This document shows, in pieces, positions 48,802-61,607 of a stretch of 64,000 nt of DNA (positions are counted from its first letter, which is position 1; every line of letters begins with the position of its first letter). The DNA comes from Solicoccozyma terricola (lineage: Eukaryota; Basidiomycota; Tremellomycetes; Filobasidiales; Piskurozymaceae), in the NCBI GenBank assembly GCA_001600875.1, contig BCLD01000018.1, positions 429,521 through 493,520 on the forward strand. The letters run 5' to 3'. A program made the translations under genes and the position numbers. A model generated the notes under the pieces. It was not told where the DNA came from. It worked only from the letters and a program-made list of their open reading frames with translations, and did no database searches.

Positions 48802-51153
48802 ATGGAAGGCACCGTAGTCTCACTGGAGCCATATCCGTATCACGGTGGTGCTCAACGAGATCATGCAGTCCACCGATTGGAACCTGGTGGGAAGATTATT
48901 TACGAACAGTACGCTTCAGACGTCCCCATATTCCCCTTGAGATTATGTACAACCTCCGCCTGACACTCCTCATCCACACTATGCCATACAGACCCAAAAC
49001 ACCCCATCAGAAATTAGAAGAAGCGGTCATTAGCGTGTTCAATAACGCAAAAGTGGCAGGAACCTACAATGGACTTACGGAAGATGAATTATTGAAACGA
49101 CCTGAAGATGATCCTTTTCTTTTACACGCGAACACACAATTTGAAGAAGTCATCAAGACTACAGAGGAGATGAAAGATGAAGATGAAGAAGGGAAAATGA
49201 CATTCATAGAGATGCAGGAGATGAAAACTACCATGTGGAATGAATTAGGGTGAGTTTTGTCATTTGGCGTCGTTTTTCGTCTGAATTTTCCCCCCCGAGA
49301 CTCACTCCTCACGCCTCGCCCACACCCACCCACCTACGCCCAACCACAGCCAAGCATATCAAAAAGTAGACTCAATCATTCAATTATGTCGTTGTCTACT
49401 TCCACCAGAACAACCTATCCGTATACCAGGACAACCACCTCAACATCCACCTCCAACCGTCTTACCACCTTCCACCATCGGCATAACCACCGTATCCCGT
49501 CCGACGATTCATCGACCATCACTCATCGAAGGATCTAGACTAGCAATCGCAAGGAATAGAAAAGGTATTGCAGATGCTCAATCTGCGTTAGGTGATGCTG
49601 TGGGTCGAATGAGAGGGAAACAACCTGCAGAGCAAAGGTTTTGGAATGGTGTTACGGAGTTATCGGGGATTGGACAGGAAGGAGGAGGAGGAGGAGGAGG
49701 AGGAGGAGGAGGAGGAGGAGGAGGAGGAGGAAGTGCTGGCGCTGGTGGAGCTGGTGGAAAACGTTGGGATGTTTTACCGATGTGGACTCAAGGTGTGGAA
49801 TTCGTTAAAGCAGATAGACAAATGGCAAAAGATGTGATGATCATGTATACGCCTGATGAAGGTAAGTCTCTGAACCTCGTACTACTTGTCCCTCAAAACG
49901 TGGATGGTCCCCCGATTTATAAGACACTGATTCTCTCGTCGTTCACAGCTGATCCTACAGTCCGATTACACTACCGAGCTCAATTCCCTCCAGATACAAC
50001 ACCAATAACATCCTCGGATCGTCTCATTTTCCCAATGGTGAAAACCAGATCTCGTCTTCGAGTGACCTTATCGACACCGGAAGATGGGGTCATGAGTAGT
50101 CGGAATGTATCTCCTAAAGAAGGAGAGTTGTCAGATATATTGGACGATGTTCAGGAGGAGGCGTTTGATCAAGAGATTTTTACGGCAGTGAGTAGTATGC
50201 TAAATAGTGAGGCAATTCATCTACTAATGAAAGTTCCACCCGCTACAGCTCCAAATCGAAGCGGATAAGATGAAAGAATTGGATGCTAGAATCTCGGTTG
50301 GTAAAGTTGTCGTGAAAGCTGGACCCGGTATGGAACTGATATTCGAGATGGTGAGTTCCTTGCTACAACGCACATCTCAGCATCGACTAATCATTTTCCA
50401 CCACCACAAGATTAATATCGATGACATTGACGAAACTCAATCACCTCCATCAAAACCACTCCCGGATTTCCTACTCTCCATCACCCGCCTTCTAATGATC
50501 GCTCGATATCGTCATCGTCGACTAGACCGATCTCTTCGCATGGCTCATGCTTCCCTTAGAGGAAAAAAATCACCCCAGCCAACCATCCCACCTTCGCCTC
50601 CAACGCCACTCGCCACTCTCATTCCCTTCCTACACTACCAAGCATTCTCACGACAGCTCAGACAGATGTTGGCTAGTGTTGAGAGGTCTGTGGCGGATCT
50701 GGGCATGAAGTTGACGACTTACTGGGAAGGCAGTGGGGATGTTGGGGGTATGCAATGGGAGCATGTGATGGCAGTAGGACTGAGAGGTGACGAAGGGAAG
50801 ACACAGCAGGATGATGCCGGTGGGACTATCGAAGTCACGCTGGAAGGACGGTGAGTGTGCCAGATCAAGCGGGTATTGAGAGAACCGGCCGCTGAACGTT
50901 TACCCTCCACTCCCTCCCTCCCCGAAGACAAATCTGTTCCATTCTCATTGGTTCCGACTGCGATCTCACACTGGCTCTCCCGCATGTCATGCTTCGTCTC
51001 CGGGACATCGCTCAACTACCAATCATACTCTGCGAAGAGATACAGAAGGTCGTACTGGCGTTCATTCGAGACACACTTGTCGGGCAGAAATCTTCCGCCA
51101 AAGTGGCTGTGGATGATACCGCTGGGGCGGTGATGACTAAAGACGTCAAGTAG
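48802..51153 (+). CDS. MED17: Probable Mediator complex subunit 17 (Srb4-like)
   Basis: Head-module subunit of Mediator, essential for RNA polymerase II transcription. Evidence is partial. N-terminal VSLEPYPYHGG and HRLEPGGKIIYEQYASDVPI, a helical acidic region, AIARNRKGIADAQSALGDAV and EQRFWNGVTELSGI recall the Med17 pattern of RFW..V..L. Later QEEAFDQEIFTALQIEADKM and LDARISVGKVVVKAGPGMEL correspond to the EIF..L..EA...V......I motif. The C-terminal half is helical with MLASVERSVADLGMKL. A poly-glycine run encoded by (GGA)n lies in the first third. About eight introns were placed. The last codons are MTKDVK with TAG at 51151. The assignment should be read as likely, not certain. Confidence 0.65.
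49679..49731 (+). repeat. (GGA)n microsatellite coding poly-Gly in MED17
   Basis: About 17 GGA codons in frame just after the RFW..V..L motif, followed by SAGAGGAGG. The DNA is purine-only on the coding strand. Confidence 0.9.
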
Positions 51154-51750
51154 TGAGTTTGCTGTGCCGCAGAACAGCTACGCGATAGCGATACGCGCGG
51201 GAACTGATGTTAGCTCTCAGTGTCGTCCGCATGGACTACGAATCGATGGCCTTTCGCGTCACCCGTGCCGTCCTGAGAGGATCTGTAGAGCTTTATCGCG
51301 GTGCAACGGGGCCATCTTTACTGTCCTGGGTCACTGCCCATTACTGAGTCATTCATATGATATGATTGGCAAAGGAGATTACTTCGGTCAGAGGCGAATA
51401 TCCTGGACCTACATGGGTGGATCAAGTCTTGGCAACACTGATAAGAAGATTCGGCTAATCCTCCTCTTGAGACATATGACCGAGCACCCTGTCTCACCTG
51501 TGTTGCTTTTTCCCTTGTGTTCGTTGCATCGTACTGTCTTGATTTAACTGCAGTGACCGACCTCCGAAAGCGTCCGTCGTATCATGCTGGTGGACGGCAA
51601 AACTGTCTGTAATCAGAGATAACGATTGACATCAGGTTCCAAGGTAGCGGCCGACCTCAAACTCAACCCAACCCGACAGAGGTTGTGCTACATAAGAGGG
51701 GGGCGAGTCATGTCCGAGATGAGTTCGTCCTCTCCTACATACCTCCCACG
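51154..51750. promoter_or_regulatory. Amine oxidase upstream region with GATA sites
   Basis: About 600 bp between the MED17 stop and the amine oxidase ATG. GATA-factor-like sites occur at 51440-51445 (GATAAG), 51618-51623 (GATAAC) and 51293-51298 (TTATCG, reverse strand). GATA factors activate nitrogen-scavenging genes in fungi, which would suit an amine oxidase. The open frame at 51164-51547 has no family resemblance. Confidence 0.4.
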
Positions 51751-54493
51751 ATGCGTTTCGCTGCCATTGCAAGTGCGACGGCCGCCCTCATGGCGACCGC
51801 GATAACCGCAGCGCCGGCACCAAAACTCAACCATGTCCACTACCCTCACTCGCCAAAATTCAGCTCTCATCACCGTCGAAGTCAGCAGGTCCGTGATCTC
51901 ACCAATCAGGCTAACGTCACCTCTGCCAGCCCGACCATCAACGCACCTCATTCCAACATCTGGATGTCGCTGTCCGACGACGAGGCGGCTGCTGTGATCG
52001 GGTTCATTCACGATCAAGATGACCTCAACGTGACTGCCGTGGTGAATGCGACCAGGTGGGTGCTAGAGACTGCCAATGGTTTGGCCCCTTTCTGATCATA
52101 TCAACGTCACTGCCATTCAGCTGGGACAACAGTGAGGACAAAGTGGCGATTTCGTGCCTGGATATCTGAATGGCCAACTTTCACCCCGTCTATAGCCGTC
52201 ATGGTCGTCGACCTCCTCCCGCCCAACAAAACTGACGCTCTCGCCTACTTCAATGGCAGTGCCGCTCCCGAACGATGGGCGAAGGCATCTATCATGTTCG
52301 CTGCATTCGAGGAGCCGTATGTACAGGAAATCATGGTCGGACCTCTGCCGGTCAGCAACGAGACGATTTGGGCGCCATACGACTATGCTAGCACCAAGGA
52401 AGGCGGTGCCAAGATCCGTGTATACGACGCCGACAGCGAAGCGCTCTACGAGGCCTACACTGCCATATCCATCGAGAATGCTGATCTCGTGATGGATCTC
52501 CTCAACCTCACTGTCAATGGCACGGACGCGGATACTGGAGATATGTGGGGGATTGATCCACTCTGGCACGAGGTCGATGACGAGGGCAACAGCCATGTTA
52601 TCACCTGGCTTACATTCTGGCGATACCCCACTACCGACTTCTACTTTGACGGAGAAACCCTCTTGCCACAAGGGTTGTTCATCAAGATGGACATTACAGG
52701 GCGGGACCCAAGCCAGTGGCATCTGGTCGGGTGGCTTTACAATGACATTTACTACACATCCACCGAAGAGTTCCGGGCTGCGTGGCAATCCGAGGGGTTC
52801 GAGAAGCTGACCCCAAACATGTCGGGAGACTGGATCGGCACTGACCAGGCTGGATCGACCATGCCATTCGACAATCTGCCTCCCCCAATGCCGGTGCAGC
52901 CAGCCGGTCAGCGATTTTCCGTCGATGTCGACGAAAAGTATGTCGAATGGATGGACTGGTCGTTCTACATCACCTTTACTCGTGATACGTGAGTGCAGTG
53001 CGCTGTGTTTCTGGAAACCGCGCACTAATGAGGCTGACCCGTGATGTCTTTGTAGTGGTGTTCGTCTATTCAACATCAAGTAGTGAGTTTATCGAACATC
53101 GCACGGACCTGAACCCTAGGCTCATACATGCTTTTCAAATCGCAGTATGAACCAGACCATCTTGTACGAGCTGGGACTGAATGAGGCAATTGCTCATTAC
53201 GCTGGAAACGACCCCGTACAGTCTGGTACTGCTTGTGAGTCAGGCAGGGGATGAGACATCCCGGCTTCATTTGACATGTCCAACATCACAGACCTCGATA
53301 CGTACTACGGTTTCGGACCTTACGCTTTTGAGCTCATCCCAGGGTAAGTTCGGCCTCGAAAATCAAGTCTCTAGTCTCTTCCACTGATGTTCTACGCCAC
53401 AGCTACGATGTTCCCGAGTACTCCACTTTCCTCAACAGCACCTTCCACGGTGCCGAGGAATCTATTACTCACCGGCAGTCAATCGCCATCTTTGAAAAAG
53501 AAGAGTCGTACCCTTTGCAGAGGCACTCCAGTGGCCACTACGTCACCGCAACCAAGAACATCGCACTCGAGCTTCGATACGTTTCTACAGTCGGCAACTA
53601 TGACTATTCTTTCAGTTACATTTGGTACCAGGATGGTAGTCTGGAGACGATCGTCCGTGCCTCTGGCTACATTCAGAGCGCGTTCCCTATCAAGAACGAG
53701 GATTACGGCTACAAAATCCACGACCAACTCAGTGGTAGCATGCACGACCACGTTCTTAATTTCAAGGCCGACTTTGACATCATGGGCACTTCCAATACCA
53801 TGGTCAAGCATCAAGTCGTCGCCAAGAACGTCGACTACCCATGGTCAAACACAACCCGCTCAACGATGCACCTCGAGCGATCCTGCATCAAGAGCGAAGA
53901 TGAGGGCAAGGTCAATTGGGGAGATCATCCTGGAGCCATGTTCGTGGTGGTCAACAAAAATGAGATCAACAAGTACGGCGAGGAGAGGGGATACCGTATC
54001 ATGCCATCTAGGGGTGGAGCTGGAATGCACCTTACCATCCAGAACTCGACAAACCTTCTCAACTCGCAGAGTTTTGGTACTCACGACTTTTACGTCACCA
54101 AGAGGAAGGACACCGAGCAGACGTCCAGTCACGCTCAGAATGCTTATGATACCGTCAACCCGATCATCGACTTTGCCAAGTACTTTGATGGAGAGGCCCT
54201 GGAGCAGGAGGATCTCGTAACTTGGTTCAATCTCGGAATGCACCACGTTCCACACACTGGTGATTTGCCCAACACCATGATGACGACTGCTACAAGTGGA
54301 ATCGTGAGTCTGGCGTGAGTTTTCGATGGATGATAACATCTAATCCGATGCCCCTCTCCAGATCATGTCTCCCCACAACTACTTTGACGGCTCGATGGCT
54401 ACTGGTGGCGACCCATCCAGGAAGACCCGCCAGATCATCCGTATCGATTATGGCGTCCCTTCGGGTGTGCAAGAAGTCCACACTTTCGGCTAA
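51751..54493 (+). CDS. Secreted copper amine oxidase
   Basis: Topaquinone copper amine oxidase that oxidises primary amines to aldehydes with release of ammonia and H2O2; probably used to take nitrogen from amines. Signal peptide MRFAAIASATAALMATAITA. Conserved elements: the substrate-channel region, YYGFGPYAF with the catalytic-base Asp in LDTYYGFG, the TPQ site in VGNYDYSF, the copper pair HDH in SGSMHDHVLNFKADFDIMGT, LGMHHVP with the third His, and PHNYFDGS. Several N-glycosylation sites support secretion. Exons include an 11-nt one (52121-52131) and a 27-nt one. The frame ends at an in-frame TAA (54491-54493) after QEVHTFG; coding-like sequence with three properly phased introns continues to a second TAA at 54800-54802. 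See findings. Confidence 0.9.
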
Positions 54494-54929
54494 ACTACTT
54501 TGTCCGGTAATATCAGCTTGGTGAGTTGGAATTTCCAGCCTAAAATGACTCGAGCTGAACATGCCGCCGACGACAGCCGGAGATTGCATGGGATGCAACC
54601 ACCTACGCTGGGGATGTCTCGGTCCGCAAGTTCCCCTACGATCGTGAGTGATGCACTGGTAGAGTATCGTGCTTTACTGTTACTGACTTGGTCGTGGATG
54701 TTGCAGCCACCAACCCGTACAACGAGAGTGCGTAGAAGAGTCGTGCAAAAGACAGACATTCAACTGACTTTATCACACTTTGCAGCTGTCGCTATCACCT
54801 AAAGCAGGCTGAGCAACATTCCCTGTTCAGAAGGGGGACGTCTGTGGCTCCATTAATAATTCTCATAATCCCTCCATAATCCTTCCATTGTCTTTCCTCA
54901 TAATTCGTAGAATAATACGATTCGCATTG

Positions 54930-56885
54930 ATGTTTCGGCATCGTTCGCCACCGTTTTCGCCACCGTTGTTTTTCGTATCTCGCACCGCGGAACTTGGATC
55001 CCACCCAACTTTCTTGATTTCTGTCCCAATCTGCTTGAACATCCAGCATACAACATCGACAACGGCCAGGATCACACCTGACGCTGAGCATGGTATGACG
55101 GTGCGGTGGTTGGCATCTTCAACTGGACGATGCTTCCTCCAGCCCCGCCAGCGGGCCAGATCAAGCACCTGTGATCCCACAAGTCGTTATGGCCTCAACA
55201 TTCTGCCCGTCCGATTCGGTGGTAGTGTCGCAGCTGCAAAGGTCGAAGAGGAACACGAGAGCGAAGGCTGTGATCAGGTGGAGAGGGTTATTGATGCAGG
55301 GACCGGACCTACATCTCGAACAAATGACCTGGCGGGTAAGTTGTGGCAGCATGTGGATATATCCAACTCCACCCTGACGAGTATGTCCCTCGCAGCTCTC
55401 ACAGCGGTCATACCAACACCAGAACCCTCTACACCATTCCCTACACCTCTAGAGGCACCTACCCGACGACGTCAGCGCCTACTTGATCATCGGTCCAACA
55501 ACAACCTCCACGAAACCCTCAGTCGCCTCCATCAAGCGACCGACAGCGGACAATCCATCAACAGCTCTGACTTGCTAGCCGCTGCCTCGGAACACAGTTC
55601 CAAATTCACTCCATTCGAAGTCCTACGCCTCCTCGAGGCTTCCGAAGGGAGCTCTTTCAATCAAGAAGTAAAAGCGACAATCAAGTCACGTATTGATGAC
55701 GGCGTATTGTTCTCCCTACCCTCCCTTATGATACCCCGCCGATCCCGTCAGACCTCGATCGACGACGTCAAGAAAGCAGAAGATGCTCTTCACGCGGCGA
55801 TACCAGCCCTGTCCCTTCAACCAACCAAAGTCAAAACCAGAATCATCACCATCTATCTCAACCACATGCTCTACCTCGCCTCACGAATACCTTCCAAGCC
55901 CGTCTTTGATCGCGTTCGAACGCTGTATGGCCGATATCAGGTACTGCCGGACTCTTACACGGACCTCGCTCGGTTGCTTCTACTGGACAACGACGATCAG
56001 ATCGGCAAACTACCCAGCTTGTGGCGCGAACTTTGCAATCTACCGGCACAGACCGTTTCCATAATTCATCTGAACGCTCTGATCTGGGCGTACGTCAAAC
56101 GTGGACAGTGGAATGTCGTAGGTCCGCTTTACAACGCAGTTGTAGGAGACGAGGCTTCCACGGCGTTTTCCGGCAAGCCGTACTTTTCCTGGAAACCTCT
56201 TCCCGTTCCCACAGGGATCCATCCATCAAGAGCCACCTTCCAATGCGTCATGCGCGGCTTGGCGCATCATGGCAACCTGTTTTCCGCACTTCTTGTTCTA
56301 GAGGATATGACGAGAGCTGGCCAAGAACCACTCGTATCTGATTTCATAGCGCTGTTCCAGGGCTTTGCGAGGTTTGGGCGAGTAGCAACGGATAGCCAAC
56401 GTGCTTCAAATTCCCAAAGGATACCATCAGTTGAAACCTTTACCAAGACACCAGTACCGACTTTAACAACTGCACCGAAATCTCCAACTCGTCGTCTCAG
56501 CGACATCTGGGCGGAAAGCATGAAATTCGAGAGTGATCTACCAGAGTCAACATCTGATCACGACGAATGGACACTGGACAATCTCAATGCGCTGTTCGAT
56601 TCACTGATTGACCTGCCACCTCCAAGCAGTCGCACACCTGTATCACCATGGACTCAACCCCGTCGCGACCCTCTAGGTCAAGCTCCAAGTCCTCGAGCGG
56701 TGTTCTACGTCCTCATGGCTTTCTCCAGGGTGAGAGGGAATGACCCTGTGGTGCTTCAAGAGGTGTTTGGTCGGCTAGAGGGCAAGTTCGGTTCAAGGAA
56801 TAAGGAGGGATGGATTGGTTGGAGATTGGATAGGAGATTGACACGACTGCAACAGGGTTGGGAAAGTGTGAAACAGTGCAACTAG
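54930..56885 (+). CDS. Mitochondrial PPR-like protein
   Basis: Intronless frame of about 650 residues, unlike most neighbours. Helical repeats with a pentatricopeptide-like rhythm occur: VFDRVRTLYGRYQVLPDSYT, HLNALIWAYVKRGQWNVVGP, LYNAVVGDE, HPSRATFQCVMRGLAHHGNL, FSALLVLEDMTRAGQEPLVS and FIALFQGFARFGR. Such proteins act in organellar RNA processing or translation. The N-terminus (MFRHRSPPFSPPLFFVSRTA) is basic and hydrophobic, fitting mitochondrial import. A later in-frame ATG at 55095 (MTVRWLASSTGRCFLQPRQR) is an equally good presequence and leaves more room for a promoter, since the amine oxidase frame ends nearby. No specific RNA target can be inferred. Confidence 0.75.
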   Translation: MFRHRSPPFSPPLFFVSRTAELGSHPTFLISVPICLNIQHTTSTTARITPDAEHGMTVRWLASSTGRCFLQPRQRARSSTCDPTSRYGLNILPVRFGGSVAAAKVEEEHESEGCDQVERVIDAGTGPTSRTNDLAGKLWQHVDISNSTLTSMSLAALTAVIPTPEPSTPFPTPLEAPTRRRQRLLDHRSNNNLHETLSRLHQATDSGQSINSSDLLAAASEHSSKFTPFEVLRLLEASEGSSFNQEVKATIKSRIDDGVLFSLPSLMIPRRSRQTSIDDVKKAEDALHAAIPALSLQPTKVKTRIITIYLNHMLYLASRIPSKPVFDRVRTLYGRYQVLPDSYTDLARLLLLDNDDQIGKLPSLWRELCNLPAQTVSIIHLNALIWAYVKRGQWNVVGPLYNAVVGDEASTAFSGKPYFSWKPLPVPTGIHPSRATFQCVMRGLAHHGNLFSALLVLEDMTRAGQEPLVSDFIALFQGFARFGRVATDSQRASNSQRIPSVETFTKTPVPTLTTAPKSPTRRLSDIWAESMKFESDLPESTSDHDEWTLDNLNALFDSLIDLPPPSSRTPVSPWTQPRRDPLGQAPSPRAVFYVLMAFSRVRGNDPVVLQEVFGRLEGKFGSRNKEGWIGWRLDRRLTRLQQGWESVKQCN

Positions 56886-56996
56886 AGAGCAAGAAGACAA
56901 GAGGAGGGATGGGGTTTTTTTTTTTTTTGTGTTATTACAGAATGACAATGAGCTAGTCTACAATACGTGGGTTTGAGAGATGTTGGAAAGACATTG

Positions 56997-57988
56997 TTAA
57001 CTTGGTTGGCATTCAAACGCTCTTTGCACGTTGTGCGCGTTCTTTTTCCTGTGCATCTGTAGTTTTTGTTCGTCTCCTATCAGCTTTGCGGAAACCCCCT
57101 GATCCAACGGCCTGTTGCAAAACTCACCCAAAGTCGTCTTCCAACTATGATCTTCCTCTTGCTCGGGTTTCTCTCCCGTCGTCGTCACACCAGCGACGAC
57201 ACCTGATCCGATGAGTACACCGACTGTGAGACCTTGAGCCCACATACGTGCTTGAACGAGCTGTAGAAATGGGTGGAAGAGGTGGGTCAGTCGGGAGTCT
57301 TTTTAAGAAACGCAAGTGACGACCCCTCCTCACCTTTTGTGGGAATGTAAGATATGGGTTACGAGCTACGATGACCCCAGCGATGATCATGGATGCCGCC
57401 CAGCTATGATACGCATGCGGTCCAAATCAGCAAGTGATGCTTTTCCCCTACTATCATGAGACGAATCAAATACATACCTTCCTCCCACGATAGTGTACCG
57501 ATGATTCGCCGACCAATCTTTGACTTTCTCTATTGGACTCAACTGATCCCATCTCTGCTGTTCTCTCCTCTCTTCAATTTCCAACTCCCTCACACCCGCA
57601 CCAGTCCACAACGTCTTCTCATATGCTTCTCCCCCTTTCTCAGCACAAACACTGATCAATGGTACGGCAATTGTGACGATACCAAATGCCTTGATAGGGA
57701 GAGGAAGAGTTCGGAATTTTGGAGCGTAACGTTGGAGTGCGATGTAACCTGGGAGAAGAAGTGCAGTGGCGTAGCCGGCTCCTCGCACACCTCCAGCAAC
57801 GTTGGCATTCCACAGCCTGAAAGATGAGAAGGAAAGACATATGGTAAGAGATTTGTGAACAACCCTGGTATCAGCATTGGACTCACTCGTTCTCTTGGTC
57901 CTTGCTCAGAATCTGGACCCGATGCGAATATAATATCAGTCAACCCTGGTATTCGCTCGACATCGAGTTGGCACGGACTTACCTTCAT
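56997..57988 (-). CDS. RCF2: Respiratory supercomplex factor 2 (Rcf2)
   Basis: HIG1-domain protein of the inner mitochondrial membrane that associates with cytochrome oxidase and respiratory supercomplexes. The start is a 6-nt exon, ATGAAG (57983-57988), followed by ILSKDQENE, giving MKILSKDQENE as in yeast Rcf2. Next come ELWNANVAGGVRGAGYATAL, LLPGYIALQRYAPKFRTLPL, GIVTIAVPLISVCAEKGGEA, QLSPIEKVKDWSANHRYTIV, GGSWAASMIIAGVIVARNPY and LVQARMWAQGLTVGVLIGSG. The HIG1 core ARMWAQGLTVG is well conserved. After HSWKTTLG a last intron leads to the C-terminal exon read here as DEQKLQMHRKKNAHNVQRAF; an alternative phase would give a different, shorter tail. Confidence 0.88.
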
Positions 57989-58310
57989 GATGAGTTGGAG
58001 CTGGGTTTTCTCGATGCTATGTGCTTGACTGAATGGGTGGGTAGGATGGATGTGAATGGGATGGGATGGGATGGGATGGATACGTTGGACACCATCCCCT
58101 TTTAGATGCGAACCACCACCCTCCACAGTCAGCGAAAAACAAAGAATGACGTCATCCCAAATCCGAGATTGCCCGTTTGCTTGATCATGCAATTTCCTAA
58201 TATTACATTCCGAATCGCCGAAGCCCATCCTCCGAATACCTCTATAGACAGTGGAGTCGAGGGCTCACATCGGCCGTGAACAAACACAAAGCCCGGCCCT
58301 CGGTCCTCGT
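57989..58310. promoter_or_regulatory. Region between RCF2 start and FUR1 stop
   Basis: A 322-bp interval of two minus-strand genes, holding the RCF2 promoter and FUR1 3' end. A GGGATGGGATG repeat is at about 58054-58080. Nothing else was seen. Confidence 0.4.
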
Positions 58311-59838
<1,528 letters not shown>

Positions 59839-60019
59839 GATATATGAGCTTTGTGAATGTGTGATCCGGCACTGTTGAACATGGTGGTGGATTGAACTGA
59901 GAATTAAGGGCGAGCAAGGGTTAGTTGCTGGTCACGTGATATTCTAAATGAAACAGCAACAGTTCAACCCGCTCTCCAACATCCATCCTCACCCCAACAC
60001 AACACCCCAGTCAGCCATC

Positions 60020-61457
60020 ATGGAACCACCGCTCAAACGTCGTCGTTCAGCCTTCCGGCCATGCATCGATCTCCACGGCGGACTAGTCAAGCAGATTGTA
60101 GGCGGCACTCTGACGGATGATGAATCTCAACTCAAAACCAACTTTGTAGCGAGGTGAGTTTCAGCTTCTCGTTTAACAAGTGACGACGATGACGACGACG
60201 CTCACCTCTTCGTAACCCTATCCATCCATCCATTACCAGTCAATCTCCAGCGGAATTTGCAGAGCTATATAGATCTCATAACCTCACAGGCGGCCATGTG
60301 ATCAAACTGGGACCAGGGAATGACAAGGCAGCTAGGGACGCTCTGGCAGCTTGGAAAGATAAATTGCATGTTGCAGGTGGAATAAACCAAGACAATGCTA
60401 AAGAGTGGTTGGATGCAGGTGCTGAAAAGGTTTGAGACAATTGTTCAAGAAGCATCAAGGGTGTCTCGTTGAGGGGCTGATTATTCGTGACTGTCGCCTT
60501 GAAAAAAGGTAATCGTAACGTCATACCTATTTCCGGGAGCCAAATTCTCTTTGGAACGATTACAAACTCTATCTGCTGCTATTGGGAAATCCAAGCTGGT
60601 TGTAGACGTCAGGTGAGTTTGAAGTTGAGAATTCCTTTGTTGACCACGAGATTTGGGATCTGAACAAACCCTTTCTTTTTTTTTTTTTTTTTTTTTTTTC
60701 ACAATAGCTGTCGTCGAAGAGAAAATAAATGGATCGTCGCAATGAATAGATGGCAGGATCTGACGGATATGGAGGTTAATGCGGGTGAGAAAACAATCGA
60801 AATGAAAACACTGCCATGACGTCGATAGAAACTGATCCGCGCTTTTGTATTTATAGAATCGATACACATGCTCGAATCATATTGCAGGTTCGTCGAGTCC
60901 ATTGCCCCGATCTTGATTCAAAAAATCAACTGATACACATACACCGTCCCCAGTGAATTACTGATACACGCAGCAGACGTTGAAGGTCTTTGTCAAGGAA
61001 TTGATGAAGAATTAGTAAAATGTCAGTTATCATTAGAAGGAACGTCCGGGGGGATGCAATCCCCGAGCCTGATCATGAGTTTATTTTCCTCTTAGCTTTG
61101 GGAGAATGGGTTAGCATACCTTGTACTTATGCAGGAGGGGCAAAAGGTGAGGTAATATGATCTCTTGGAGGGGAACTTGGAGCTGAAAGGGGTATATTTT
61201 TTTCTTTAATTTTTTCTTTATAGACATCTCCGATTTGGAACTCGTCGATCGCTTGTCGAACGGGAAAGTGGATTTGACATATGGCAGGTGAGATTTTTTT
61301 TTTTTTTTGATTTTCAATCCTCCGAATCGCTTCCTCCTTTTGACTGACTACGACGGGCGCATACTTTAGTTCACTTGACATTTTCGGTGGCAAGACGGTC
61401 AAGTTTGATGAGCTGGTAGCGCTCAACAATCGAATGAAGGGTTCAAAGCACGAATGA
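60020..61457 (+). CDS. HIS6: Phosphoribosylformimino-AICAR-phosphate isomerase (His6)
   Basis: TIM-barrel Amadori isomerase, ProFAR to PRFAR, in histidine synthesis; cytosolic. Seen in order: [164 protein letters not shown] and [20 protein letters not shown]. The active-site Asp residues in IDLHG and the second half-barrel (AADVEG) are present. The short basic N-terminus before CIDLHG is typical of the eukaryotic enzyme. About nine introns, several with T-rich tracts. Ends KGSKHE. Confidence 0.95.
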
Positions 61458-61607
61458 TGCTGTAATTAGATGACCATGCATCAACACCATATGCATTCTA
61501 GATGTTACATGAAAGGGGGGGGGGGGGGGTTTACATCTCCAATGGTCTGGGGTGAAGTGACAGACGGGAGCAACAATGCGAGGATGGGGGGTCCGAAGAA
61601 CTTTTGT

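Noticed and set aside
52117..53079. Minus-strand frame of 320 codons
   Set aside because: Antisense shadow of the copper amine oxidase exon.
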